From NCBI GenBank assembly GCA_015178975.1, contig WHVD01000048.1, forward strand, positions 496,001 to 560,000: 64,000 bases of DNA. Direction: 5' to 3'. Positions 43,550 to 54,935 of this stretch are shown one piece after another. Below the pieces are notes generated by a model. The model did no database searches. It was not told where the DNA came from and saw only the letters and a list, made by a program, of their open reading frames with translations. Position numbers and translations under genes: made by a program. Within the stretch, counting starts at the first letter, position 1. Each line of letters begins with the position of its first letter. Source of the DNA: Hysterangium stoloniferum. Its lineage: Eukaryota > Basidiomycota > Agaricomycetes > Hysterangiales > Hysterangiaceae.

Positions 43550-44520
43550 GAATGTATGACATCTCAAATAAATAATAAATAAAAAGTGTCGTAGATGTTA
43601 TCTAGCCATTGGGTATGTGTTGTAGATAACCAATTTCATGGAGCAGTTGTCGTCTCTATCCTCAGGGGACCAACAAGGCCAGTGAATGAACCGGGGGATA
43701 CGAGGCTTGACATTAACTCCAAAACTAGGAAGCTACATAACCTGGCCCAAGGTCTACAGTTGAGTAATTATATTGGAAGGACCCTCAGGGACTAGGGTCA
43801 AAGGAGCAAAAAGACTTGTAAAAAACCAACATATAAGAGCACCTTAATATTAGTTACATACCACTGCGCTAACTAACCGCCACCAATTCGTCTGGATAAA
43901 GTTAAGATATATGAGATTGCTAGGGACTTTGAAATATATTTTCGGTGAATTTTTTCGCATTGGCCGGTGAATTCTTTATGCTCACCGGACTTGCACTTGA
44001 CGGCATTACCGGCTGAGCCGATTTCTTACGAAGTTGCACCATTTCAATCGCTTAGATTCTCCGACAACGATGCTAAAATTGGACCACGTTTTCCGTCACG
44101 GTGGAAAAGAAATTGGTTATGGAGCTAACTTCACCTCAAGCGCGACACCTATTGCTATGATTCCCCACCCTATGATGTATTTACCTGATATTCTGATGGG
44201 TACTTTCGACTGCCGGTCCTTTGTGTCCAGTCTCGGGTCTGTCCGTTTTGTCATGATGATTGTGGTTTTGAGCATGATTGGCTGTGTGGATGGGTATTTG
44301 GATGTGTACATTCCGAAGCAGTTATATGGGCCTGGGATTTGTGCAGGCAGCACAGCAGATCCTACCAACGTTTTACAACACGACTTGTCCCCAAATCAAT
44401 TTTGTTTCTGACCGTCTCGGCCTCAATGAGAGTTTGAAATAATAGACCGTTTTCCACTTCTGTATATAACTAGTACTTTGACTACTAAAAAAAGACCAGA
44501 CAGCCGGCAAATGTTTACAA
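43550..44520. repeat. Inverted copy of the A3 downstream block
   Basis: Reverse-complement match to 31,865-33,010, including R2 (43,550-43,790), the CTCACCGGACTTGCACTTGA stretch and the A-unit 3' flank. It continues into the 3' ORF at 44,521-44,733. Confidence 0.78.
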
Positions 44521-44733
44521 TTAGTGACCCAATTCATCAACGTCCACGAGACGCCATCCGAACTGAGTTACCACCGATAAACAACGACTATATGATAGTT
44601 CCGACGGCCCGGTGAACGGCGTGGCGATCAAGTGTAAAAGATGGCGAGCATGTTTGATGATGTTTAAGCATCTCCACGCTGTGCGTCTATCTTCTGTCGA
44701 CCGGCCAATCGCCTGACAGTGTTCAATCGACAT
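44521..44733 (-). pseudogene. 3' fragment of the family A 121-aa ORF, inverted
   Basis: Seventy codons matching the C-terminal half of the 121-aa ORF (CQAIGRSTEDRR.AWRC.NIIKHARHLLH...DELGH). Truncated at about 44,735, so this is the end of the inverted duplication. Confidence 0.8.
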
Positions 44734-44735
44734 GA

Positions 44736-45640
44736 TTGATGATCTGATAGGGAAATATTTTACAATAAACCGAGGGCTTTCACACCGCGCGAAGCACTGT
44801 GTTGGACGAATTCCTTAAACTACTTTTTTCCATTAAAACTTGCCATTAAAGCTGCCATAGGTCGAGAAAATATACGAGTGCATACAGTCGCTGTTCACCG
44901 CCGCCACGAGCTCTGCAGCTTGTATCCATTGATGCCATACATAAGTTGAATACCCTTGCAGGGGCTAGACCCGATATCCTATTTATGAACGACAATCATT
45001 TCAAAGAGTTGGTCGAATTGAGAATTGTATCAAGCTGCATAATTTGACGCAATGTACAAGCGAAGATACCCCCTTGTAATCCTCACTGCGGGGTTCTCTA
45101 GACTGATGTTGAATTTATTGCGAGCACTACCAATGGCTGAAATCAAATCGGATGTACTAGCAATAACAGTTTCAACCGAATACCACTAGGGTATCTCAAT
45201 GAAGGCCCTGCCACCGTTATCCTCGTGTCATTTGTTTGGGAGAGCAGGAACCCGGGCCAAGCCATTGGACAACACCATGATCAAAACACCTACACTTCTT
45301 CACATATCGTGAACCTTCACCTTGGATAAGAGAAAAGTAACTCACGGTCATGGGAGGCGGAATCACTTACCAACTAAGGGGTGAAGAATACCCACGACGA
45401 CCGGCCGTGTGGATCCACGAAAAATCTTGCTTGTGTTGTGTTTCAATATTTCAGGCGCTAGAATTACATTTCACACCACGAGAATTTGTCTTACTCGCTA
45501 TCCCGACATTTCCCCTACTGCTCCCAACTATGTTGACTGGATTTCATTCCACCAATTGTCATGTTCGACTTATTGTATTTCGAGTAGTAGCGAAATAGCC
45601 ACTTGTTCAATCCAATATTAAAGAGGGCATCGGCCACATC
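44736..45640. other. Intergenic, weak open frames only
   Basis: A plus-strand frame at about 44,880-45,050 (LQLVSIDAIHKLNTL...NHFKELVELRIVSS) looks protein-like and helical, but has no defined start. It could be the tail of another helical-domain relic. The frame at 45,350-45,598 has no recognisable feature. Confidence 0.35.
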
Positions 45641-46170
45641 TGTGGGCCTCTTTCACGTTAGATGTCGTTGATTCCATGAAGGCCAAAGAATTAGTGTAAT
45701 AAATTAGGAGGATATTGTGAGAGTATCTTGGGGGCTGGAATATTGAAGGAGGGTGAATGGGCCCATTTAAAATGAAGGGAATGGCACGGTATATCAGCTG
45801 CAAGCACAGTCCCAACATTATATCTGGAAATTGACTCTCCGTCTACCTACGCCATGAAAATGCAGCATACCTCCTACTGAAAATTTACAGAGAAGGTGGA
45901 TTAGTATAGCCTTAAGAACTCTAAAGCTGCCATATTATGTGGTGAAAATTCACTAAACTGCTCCTAGCTGTCATGTGTGCACTTCGAAGGAGGGAATTTG
46001 ACGAAGTGTAAAGAATTAGTTTAGGCAATAATCAGGCAACTTGAGGTATCCTAGAGCCTGTATAACTCAAGGGAGGGTGAGTGATGCCACATTGAAAGGA
46101 AAATATGAAATCCTGTGTGTCATATCCAATCACTGCCACAATGTTGCACTGGAAACTGATTTTCAGGCTA
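45641..46170 (+). repeat. Relic of the A-upstream repeats
   Basis: Shares landmarks with 15,300-16,260 in order: AATTGACTCTCCGTCTACC, CTTAAGAACTCTAAAGCTGCC, AAATTCACTAAAC, and CCTGTGTGTCATATCC. It is shorter and diverged. No gene seen. Confidence 0.5.
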
Positions 46171-46174
46171 AGCA

Positions 46175-47138
46175 GTTGCAAATAACCCGGGAAAGAGCGT
46201 CGATAGTAGATTCTGTACGCACTTGGACACACGCATATTCCAGATCTGGAGCTCTAGCTATGAACTTGATTGTCATTCTTATTATGTTCCGAATTGACCA
46301 CAACATCCATTTGTCCGGGCTTAAAGTTATCGACATCGACAATTCTCTAGTATCTCAGTTGATTATGACAATATTTGTGGAAGAATATAGGGACGTGCCT
46401 TAGGATTAAAACAATAAAAGAACTAACGATAATGAACTGCCCGTCATGGACTATGAACAGCGGCATGCTGTAAAGGACATTCTCCAGCATTTCCAGGTTG
46501 ATGAACAAAGATAATGCAATCTTAGTGCGCAGGATGTGATACAGATTACCTGATAATAGCATGATACCTTACTAACCGACTTATCAACCCGGACTTCTTC
46601 ATCATTTGTGGAAAGTGATGTATGCTGGTGATCATCTGGTATATGATCATCAACATCGGGGTCCCGGTCACATGAAGAAACCAAGGGTGGTTGCTCCTCA
46701 ACACTTCTTGATGGTTGTATATGGTGGTGGTGGGCCTCTCTGACATTCTAGCAACAGTGGGTGGGCCATGGTAGCTCATTTCTCCTTGGCACTGAAATGG
46801 CACAGGAAATGATACAATTACATGATAATAGCATTACACTTTACTCACCAACCTTGTCAACCCAAACCTCTACATGCTTTGGAGACAGTGGGATGTGCTG
46901 GTCATCTGCAAGAGTTCGGCAACATAAATCGTGCCCAGGTTCCTTACAGCTCCATCGTTCTCGGAGCTTCAACCGGAATCTTTCCCTCATTCTTGTCTCC
47001 AGGATCTGCCCTGGTTCCTCTAACCTCAGCTTGAATACACCAATGGAAACCAAAGGGTGGTAGCTCATCGACACCTTGGAGGGTCTCAGCTGTTGCCATA
47101 TCGTGATTCCTCAGAGTTGTCTCGTTGAAAGTAGACAT
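46175..47138 (-). pseudogene. Inverted family A copy with internal deletion
   Basis: Exon 1 (47138-46849, start MSTFNETTL) and exon 2 (46791-46577) of an A gene. After the 3' end of the next intron the sequence jumps (about 46,530) into the helical exon (LFINLEMLENVL... to HNQLRY), then into the 121-aa ORF region. Exon 1 is 290 nt, so out of frame. CpG sites present in other copies read TpG or CpA here. Relic. Confidence 0.78.
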
Positions 47139-47950
47139 TGGTGGGGAGTAGTCATACTCACACCAGAAGGAGATGCTGTGCTTCCATGGAAGCAGTGCAG
47201 GAATTACATAAAAAGAGTCAATTGTGGGAAATGCATGGTGGCTGTGCTGACACAGGATACACAGCATTTCATCCATGCCATTTAAGCAAAACCCATTTTA
47301 AACAGGGCCCACTCACCTTCCTTCATCAATACAGACTCCAGGATATTCTCAAGTTAGCTACTATTTTCTATGCTAATTCTTACACTTCACCAGACCATCT
47401 ACTGCAGAAAGAAAACATGGCAGATAGGTATAGTTTGGTGAGTTGTCATCACATAATGCAACAACTTCACAATTCTTGAGCATTAGAATTAAGGGCAATC
47501 CAGCTTCTCTGTGGGATGCTGTGGTTTTATGGCACAAGCAGATGGAGAGTCAATTCCTGGGACATCCTGTTAGAATTGGTGATGAAAGCACCCTTTTCTT
47601 AGGGGTGGCTCATCCATTTCTTCACTTTTTCATATGAAGATGTTAATTGTGGACCATGCATTCTGAGGTTCATGCATGCCAGAACCAGTGTATGTAGATT
47701 GTGTATTACAATAAGTCAACTCATACTATTTTTAATACATCCTGCATAGCATTGGTTGCCCCCACAAAATCCATAGCATTCTATCCCTTCCTGCCCAAAC
47801 AAGTGCCCATTATTCACCTTCTTAAATTAAATCCCCAAACACTTGGGGAACACTGGTTCCTGATGCCAAGCTCATGCACACTAAGCATCAGACTACAATA
47901 GACTCTCTTATAAGCCATACATGTAATTAAATAACCCTGAGGCAAACTCC
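47139..47950 (-). repeat. A-upstream repeats of the inverted copy
   Basis: Reverse complement of the region upstream of A2/A3 (15,700-16,283), again with CpG changed to TpG/CpA. No gene seen. Confidence 0.65.
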
Positions 47951-48640
47951 ATTAGGAAAATATATTATATAATCATTAATTTTACATCTCCCAAAACAGC
48001 AATGACCACCTAGCCCATTATGTAACATCTCTCATTATGAAAACCATCGAAGTTTTGAACAAGCTTCATGATCAGATATGAGATTGGAAAGTGTTGGAAA
48101 GCATCATGGACAACAGTGTCTATTCTTAGAATGACAAAGGGGTGGTCTCCAGAACTTGTGGACACATGGGGATGTAGGGCCGTGTCACCTTGTATAAATA
48201 ATAAGAGTCGGTTACTATGTTACTCAGTCTGTTATACTTATCCATGACTCCCTAATAATATGGGTCTTGAATCTTAACAGAAAGCCAAGCTTGATATTGA
48301 GTTGAGAGCTGGTTGACCCAATCAGAGGCAGACCAGGATTGGCTTGATGGAGATGGGAATTTGATAGATGAAGAAAGGGTGGAGATGTTGGACAATGCAT
48401 CTGATTATGACCAGGGGCTTGCCATGTTGGATTCATGAGCAAAACAATTGTACAGAAGCTGCAGAAGCTTGCAGGGAGTGGTGGGAAAAATGATGGCCCT
48501 TCAAAGAAGTGGAAATGTAAGGCTTTGAAATTTCCATGGTTTAGATACACACCATGCTGTGTGTGTTGTTTGCACCCCCAACTGCCGGTGGCATATGCCC
48601 TATACCTGCTGGTGAAAAATCCTTGAAGCTGCTGACAGAA
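47951..48640. other. Intergenic; possible 5' part of the transposase relic
   Basis: A frame at 48,435-48,626 (KTIVQKLQKLAGSGGKNDG) may be remains of sequence upstream of the transposase, but I see no motif. Otherwise nothing. Confidence 0.35.
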
Positions 48641-49200
48641 TCTCGGAAAAAAGAAAATGCTTCAACAAAGGATTGGAATCTTGGATTGGCATAATGCCAA
48701 TGGTAGGAATCAGACAAAAACAGCAAACCATTCATGCAATCTATCCCAGCCTCAAAATCAATCAGCCACTGGTCTCAGCATGGGTCAAAGATGAAGTGAG
48801 GTGGCAAGCAGGAAGGAACAAAGATTCTGCACATTCAGCCAAAAGGGTTTGTCAAACACAACATCCAGAGGGTACAGAAATGTTGGACCTTTGGGTTTCA
48901 AAGGCAATGGCAGACAAGCTGCTTCTTACTGGCAATGTTCTTCACCAAAAATGGAAAACATTCGCTGATCTTGCAGGTGTGCCAGATAGTGAGCACCTTA
49001 GCTTGAGTGAAGGGTAGTTTTACTGTTTTAAAGCACAAAATGGCTTGAAGGATATGAAATGATATGGTGAAGCTGCCTCTACATCTCCTGATACTGTTGA
49101 AAAGGAGCAGGTGCATATTCAAGAACTCATCAAAAAAGAGGGTTACATGCCATGTGATATTTTTAATACAGATGAGACTGCTCTTTTCTATGCTTGAGTT
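48641..49200 (+). pseudogene. pogo/Tigger-type (CENP-B-like) transposase relic
   Basis: Helix-turn-helix part: HNANGRNQTK then, after a frame change near 48,720, AIYPSLKINQPLVSAWVKDE. Next comes the CENP-B-type half, LLTGNVLHQKWKTFADLAG..., LSEG, then NGLKDMK. The first catalytic region of the DDE domain is DIFNTDETALFYA. In-frame stops (TAG after LSEG, TGA after NGLKDMK, TGA after LFYA) and the missing second half of the DDE domain show it is dead. CpG is depleted. Confidence 0.75.
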
Positions 49201-49327
49201 CTTGTTAGAATATGATAATGTAGGATTAGTTATAATAGCATATCTTGCCTTGTGACTGTTTGGATCCATCCGATTCATGGTCTTATGTGACAGTATTATT
49301 AGATAGTCATGTGTCCTAGATCTGTGT

Positions 49328-49528
49328 TAAGAACAGAAAACTGACTGATGTCAGTAGACCGACAGGGACTGAACAGAAGAACTTGGCTTCAGCTTATACA
49401 TATGCTGCACCCTTGCAAGTTACTGTCAGGTGTCCTTAAATTTCAGGTGGGTGAGTATTAGTCCTGTTGAGTAAACCTTATGGTAAATCACCAATCGGAA
49501 ACCAAAGGATCAGTCGGGGGTTGGGTCG
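49328..49528 (+). repeat. CpG-decayed copy of the 199-bp LTR-like sequence
   Basis: Reverse-complement match of 24949-25147 over its whole length. Where the Ngaro-borne copy has CG, this copy mostly has TG or CA (for example GACGGATGTCGGC versus GACTGATGTCAGT). Confidence 0.8.
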
Positions 49529-49589
49529 GAGACTGAGAGTCAGAAACCGAGAGTAAGTGAGCACAAGCAAAGGTGGAGAGTGGGATACT

Positions 49590-49890
49590 TAGAGTGAGAC
49601 TATGAGAGTTGTATACAAGTGTTCTGAGTTGATATTCTGATTAACCTAAAACTACGATACATGAACAGTTTATATACAGAAAACTGGCACTTAGCCAAAT
49701 GAAAACAGAACAAAGAGAAGTACTAATGGAGAAGATGGGACAAAACAGAGTGACGTGAACAGGGGTAGAAACGGCAGGACATTATAAATCTGGTCATAGA
49801 CAGGGACAGAAAGGCAGGATTACTAGTCTGGTTGTATAGGATATGGGGTGGATGAAACACCAAATGGGAACAATGGAGGTGCCTAATGGG
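49590..49890 (-). repeat. Left arm of a 1.7-kb inverted repeat (LTR-like)
   Basis: Reverse complement matches 51,035-51,330 (landmarks TTAGTACTTCTC/TTAGTATTTTCC, TTCATTTGGATAAGTGCCAG, CAGAATATCAACTCAGAACAC). Probably LTRs of two oppositely oriented copia elements. Confidence 0.7.
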
Positions 49891-50470
49891 GTTAGTTGGG
49901 AGGCCAATGTCTTCTGCGAATTGGGGACTCAAGAATGTGTCTGCATGAATTCCGATTTGGGTCCAATGGTTTACTGAAAACACGGGTTGTGACAATCTGT
50001 ATAGATTCTTTGGAACCCACAGACCAGTGCACAGACCATGTATTCTAGTATATATGTAGTTAGTTCAGATGAGGAGTAGGTCCCTCATCTGAATGCCTAG
50101 TTATAGCACTGGCTTATATCTACACCACTCTACTCTAAGTAGCTTCGCTCCAATAGTAGAGAGTTCTCATACTGTGATCCCCCAGGCTATCATATTCTAA
50201 ACAGTTCTCTCTGAGTTTTAGATGTTGATTGGGCCTGAGTGGAGTCTTTGTTAAGGTGTGTACATGGAGGGTTTCTGGAGAAACCCACGGGAAATCTGGT
50301 AGGACTTGGCTTCAGCTTATAGGCTGCACCCTCACGAGATCATCTTGTCCAATTTCAAATGGGCAGATGGGAATCCCAGGGAGTCTGGGTGGGGTTCATG
50401 GGTTGAGAGGTTGGGGAGTCGAGATAGATAAGTTAGAGGTTGAGTGAGGAAACTTACTCCCACAAAAACA
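49891..50470. other. Transposon debris, no gene
   Basis: Includes a third partial copy of the LTR-like core at about 50,305-50,340 (ACTTGGCTTCAGCTTATAGG). Nothing else recognised. Confidence 0.45.
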
Positions 50471-51015
50471 TCTTTATTCCCTGAATATCTACTCAGCCCA
50501 AACCGAGCACACTTTCATCACTCATCATGCACCTACCATTGAATCTTGGCACCATCAGCTTGGCCATGTGAACTATCAAGCCATTTGTGATATGTTCCAT
50601 ACTGGCCTCATCCAAGTTGTGACATCCCCCAACCCTTCCATCACTCCCACTAAATGTGATACCTGTATCCTTGGAAAACAGACTAAGACAGCTGTTCCAA
50701 AAATATGTGAATATTGTAGATGATTGTTCAAGTTATTCCTGGACCATCGTGCTTAAACTAAAAGTGATGCCTTCTCACAACTTCAATCTTGGGAGTGCAC
50801 ATGTGAAGTTGAGACAGGGTTAAAGGTTGGAATTTACCAGACAGACATTGGAGAACTCAAAAGCCATGAAATGGCTCATTGGTTGGCCTCTAGAGGGACT
50901 AATCATCAATTCACAGCTCATATACATCAGCACACATTGGATGCATAGATGTTATGACCTGTGTGCTTGGCACACCATCAGATCTGATCAGACCTCATGC
51001 AAAACTCCAATCACT
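50471..51015 (+). pseudogene. Ty1/copia pol relic: GAG-pre-integrase and integrase start
   Basis: Shows the zinc-binding pre-integrase motif: WHHQLGHVNYQAICDM followed by CDTCILGKQTKTAVPK (H-x3-H...C-x2-C type). Then come fragments of the integrase core (SWTIVLKLKSDAFSQLQ; ATGTGAAGTTGAGACAGGG). Several stops and frame changes. An old copy with almost no CpG. Confidence 0.75.
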
Positions 51016-51034
51016 TGCAAACTGTCAGTATTCT

Positions 51035-51330
51035 GACTAACCCCATTAAGTACCACCATTGTTCCTGATTGGTATTTCTGTCTGCCCCTTATCCTATACA
51101 ACCAGTTTACACCTTTTCCACCCCCGTAGTAGTCTACATCCAGATTTATAATGTTCCATCTATCTGTCTATATGTAGTTCTGTCTTCTCCATTAGTATTT
51201 TCCGTTTTTCTGTTTTCATTTGGATAAGTGCCAGATTTCCATATATATGCCACTCATGTATCGTAGTATTAGGACAATCAGAATATCAACTCAGAACACT
51301 CCTAAATAACTCTCATAGGGTTACAACCAG
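51035..51330 (+). repeat. Right arm of the inverted repeat (LTR-like)
   Basis: Partner of 49,590-49,890. It directly follows the copia pol relic. Confidence 0.7.
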
Positions 51331-51374
51331 AAAACCCACTGGACTCTGGGCACTACCCTATATGCACCCACACC

Positions 51375-51700
51375 CTACATGCACCAGTTATCAGTTTACC
51401 GGAATACCTGCTGGGACCTGGACATCAATCCTGTTCATGCCCAACCTTCACCATCTTATGTATCAGTCACTGGAATACCTGCCAGGACCTGCACCTGTCT
51501 ATCTCTGACCTTGTCCTATGTACCAGTCACTGGACTCCGCTCGGAAAACCTGTCAGCTCTCTAACTGAGCCCCATTCCCGTTATGGACAAATGACCTGTC
51601 ACTATTTGGACTCTGCTCCCACTCCATTCCCATTATGGTCTAATGACCTGTCATGTTTTGGACTCCATTCCATTCCTAAACACCAAAATTGGTGTTTACT
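51375..51700 (+). repeat. Two degenerate tandem repeats
   Basis: Three units of about 60-75 bp (51,380-51,560) share ACCAGTCACTGGAATACCTG and CCAGGACCTG. They are followed by two units of about 50 bp with CCATTCCC(G/A)TTATGG and AATGACCTGTCA plus TTTGGACTC. No coding meaning seen. Confidence 0.7.
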
Positions 51701-52237
51701 TATCTCATTTCATGATTACTTGTTTGGATCTCATTATTACCGGATTTGGTACTGCATACACTCAGCAGTCTATATAAACTAGCTAATGTTGTACATACAA
51801 TCTGGTCAGAAAATCAACTAAGTTCTCAGCTTAGATTTCCTGCTCTATCCCTCTTTGAAACACACTGCTATTTATCCTGTTGGAGCCCACGGGCTCTGAC
51901 CAGGAGGCCATACTCAATCCCCATGCCCCCATGTCTACCCCAGCCTAGCCTCCTTTTCTCATATATTGCTGCCATTGTTTTGCATGCTGTTGTTACCACA
52001 TATGTCCCACATTCATTCAATTCTTCCAACTGATCCTCTCATTGCACTGCATGGCCATTCTTTGTGTTTGATTTTACACATTCTCCTAAAGTTAATTGCC
52101 CTTCAATCTGTGATATTTTGAATATATTTTCTGCCATTTCTACTAGTCAATATTTAATATTTAATAAATTTAATGAATGTATCAAAGCATGCATAGAGAA
52201 GCTAGTTGAGGAATGCTAGCTAATAGACATCTAAGAT
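51701..52237. other. Transposon debris, no gene
   Basis: AT-rich and CpG-poor. A short frame at 51,746-52,033 has no recognisable motif. TGTTGGAGCCCACGGGCTCTGACC at about 51,869 could be part of an LTR or primer-binding region; unproven. Confidence 0.35.
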
Positions 52238-52555
52238 AGTGTAAGCCTGGCCACCTTACCACATATGTCATCACCAACCTCTCCCATCAACCACTCATTG
52301 TTCCGCCACTTGATTGTTAAGTAGCGCCCTTGTGCCTGATCATGTGGTTCTTTGTTCTCCCACCACATTCACCTTGACTACATAAAAAACCCATATCCTA
52401 TAGTGGTAGAATCAATCTTCTCTTCGACCATTAATCCTTTCCCCACTCTTCCCTAGGGAACCTCACATTCACCTTGTATCCTACTGATATTTTAAAAATA
52501 AAGAAAACTTAGTCCTGTCCATGTTGACCGAGTGAGGCTGATACCGATAGCCTTA
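52238..52555 (-). mobile_element. Solo LTR-like element
   Basis: Ends TGTAAGCCT...ATAGCCTTACA (short terminal inverted repeats with TG...CA). Its minus-strand start (GGTATCAGCCTCACTC...) matches the LTR-like insertion at 27,070. No clear target duplication, so the boundaries are approximate. Confidence 0.5.
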
Positions 52556-52959
52556 CACCCATGAGATCGCTAGTATAGACCAACTCATCAAAAAATAAAA
52601 TACCACTAAGTAAATATACTAACCAGGTGTACTACACGAGCTATCTAGGGCAGTTGACCATTTCCCATTTCCTTGATATTGATCGAGATATAATTACATT
52701 CGGCAGAAATCGACTCAGTGAAGGACCATCTGCATGCTCATGACCATTCCTACTATTACAGAAATGTGGAGAGTGTCGCAAGCAGTCATCTGTTTAAACT
52801 CGATAATAATCTCATTGGAATTTCAGACAATACACACACAACTCGAAACAGCCGTATCATACAACCATCTGTAGGATGTCCGGCATCCGCATCAGATCCA
52901 TATCCGATCCGCTAGGAACCCTGGTTGTCACCGCAAAATGCGGCAGCTTCACGGTTCCT

Positions 52960-54250
52960 GAGTGCTAGGTTTCAGCTCAATCCAGCTTCTCTGTCCATTC
53001 GGAACAAGAGGGCATGCTGCGCGTTCATGGCGGAAGTAGATGGGGAGAATCAATTATTCCACAGGATTAGTCTTTGATCCCGTCCTTCTTACAACGCCCA
53101 TTCACGTTCCTTAAAACATATAAGTTCTGGGGTGAGCTTGAATCTGCGAAAACAGCGGGTGCTTACGTTATATTTTCAAGAATTCGCCGTCCAATTACTT
53201 ACCGCCACCAATGGGGGTATATAAAAAAGCGTACTAAGGTTACCCATAGTGGTCTTCGGTAGCGTAATGCTTTGGAATTAATATTGACAATCCTCTGTCC
53301 AAAGTTCAATTTCCCGTCTTACGGATTTCTTAAATCACCCACATGCAGGATCCGCCGATCACGAATGAACAGAAAGTCCGGACCCCCGCGACTGGCACTA
53401 GGACACCGGGACCTGAGAAATTCACCGCCGGATGAAGGTGTGTTTAAAAGCGCCCACAAACAGGACAGGAGGTGTATTGTAGTGCTCACGAAGTTCCAAT
53501 GTATGGTTTGACTTCGCTAAATGCCCCAGCGGTCTGATAGTTCAGTGGCCTCGAACTGAATATTCAACCTCCTGTTCCCTTCCTTGTTCGACACCTCGTT
53601 GTGTCTTTCGAACCCCAAACCTGCTTCCTCCGACTTATATATCTATTTTGTTTAATGCCGTAAAAGCATGTATTGCATATAACCAAAATACCATATACAG
53701 GTCGGCTGAAACAAAAGAATATCCATCTTCTCTGTGCATTCGCAACAGTAGGGCATGCTGCGCTTTGATGGCGCAAGTAGATGTATAATTAATTCCTACC
53801 GTGCTTCCACAGGAGCCGGAGTGTTTCATCCCTTGCTTCTTATACAAGGCCCATTTACCTTCCTTGAAACAGCTAAGTTCCAGCGGTGTCCTTAGATCCC
53901 AGGAAACAGCGGGCGTGTGCTTACATTTATATTTCAATGGTTTTCAAGGATTTGTCGATCAATGGGGGGTATATATAAAAGGGCCTGCGGGGCACTTTAA
54001 GGTTGCCCCCTAGAGTGGTTTTCGGTAGCATAATGGTTTTGAATTAGTATTGATAATCTTCTTTCCAAGTTCAATTCCCCATCTTAAGGACTTTCTTATC
54101 ACCTCCAAACGCTTTGCCGAACACTGACCAAGCTGATACACGCGGTTGAGCAGGAGGTCCGTACGCCCACGGCTAATGGCAAAACACCGGAACCTGAAAT
54201 TCACCGCCGGCCACGAAGTTCCAATATAATTTAACTTGGCTGAAGTTCAC
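52960..54250 (+). repeat. About 740-bp tandem duplication with TATA and tRNA-like boxes
   Basis: 52,980-53,500 and 53,720-54,240 share, in order, GGGCATGCTGCG, AAGTAGATG, GGGGTATATA(T)AAA, TTCGGTAGC(G/A)TAATG and GTTCAAT(T)CCC. The first part is the inverse of the A-upstream repeats. The TTCGGTAGC.TAATG...AAGTTCAAT..CCC pair has A- and B-box spacing (about 53,255-53,310 and 54,020-54,085), suggesting tRNA-derived relics. A further weak one is GGTCTGATAGTTCAGTGG at 53,531. Confidence 0.5.
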
Positions 54251-54788
54251 CAGGGGTCCGGTAGTATAGTGATCTGAACTCAATAGTTAACTCTGACTTA
54301 CACTCGCTCAACGCCTACCGAAAATTTGAACATATACTCTGTAGCACTGTTTTAACATGATTCACATAAGTTTTCCAAAAAGGATAGTTTAGAATGAGCG
54401 AGGGTAAGGGATTCCAGGTGGCGGTTGAGCGATGGTGACGGTGATCCGGTCCAATAGAGGAGAACCATGCATTGTAGTCCATGGTCGTATTGACGCCCGA
54501 CAACACAACCTACCCTATATGAGATGCAAAATTACCACATACAGGCCAGTTAAAAAAATCTGAGCGGATGTCCAATTTTCTCGTTCCGCCACCCCCTTGC
54601 AAGAAAGCGCCCAGGTCAAATCAGTGATTTTCAGAACCGGGATTCGGGTATACATATTTGTGACATGTCCGAATCACAAGCGCCAATGTTAGGGATTTGA
54701 GATCCGGAGGCTATCATTGCTCCTACCTGGCTCTCTTATAAAACCACCATGTAAATTTCAATGCCATCCTCAACACAGTTGAACAGCC
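54251..54788. promoter_or_regulatory. Upstream region with TATA box before the small secreted ORF
   Basis: TTATAAAA at about 54,736-54,743 lies about 46 bp before the ATG at 54,789. GGTCCGGTAGTATAGTGATCT at 54,256 resembles a tRNA 5' end (relic). Otherwise nothing. Confidence 0.4.
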
Positions 54789-54935
54789 ATGTTTACTTTC
54801 CGACTTAGTATCAGCTATCTCTTGCTCCTCGCGCTCGCATGCATTATTTCTCCCACAGCTGCTGGAACTATCCCCCCCAGCGAACCCAACTCCCCACACA
54901 ACGCACGACAACAACCAACAGAAGCTGTAGCCTAA
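54789..54935 (+). CDS. Possible small secreted peptide (48 aa)
   Basis: An ATG frame of 48 codons encodes a clear signal-peptide profile: basic start MFTFR, hydrophobic core SYLLLLALACII, and a small-residue cleavage region SPTAAG. A short Pro/Asn/Gln-rich tail follows and ends EAVA. A TATA box sits about 46 bp upstream. The TAA at 54,933 may be bypassed if a splice exists: GTAAGAATG at 54,954 looks like a donor, but I could not place it convincingly. It lies in decayed transposon-rich sequence, so expression is unproven. Function unknown; small secreted proteins are common in symbiotic and pathogenic fungi. Confidence 0.4.
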   Translation: MFTFRLSISYLLLLALACIISPTAAGTIPPSEPNSPHNARQQPTEAVA

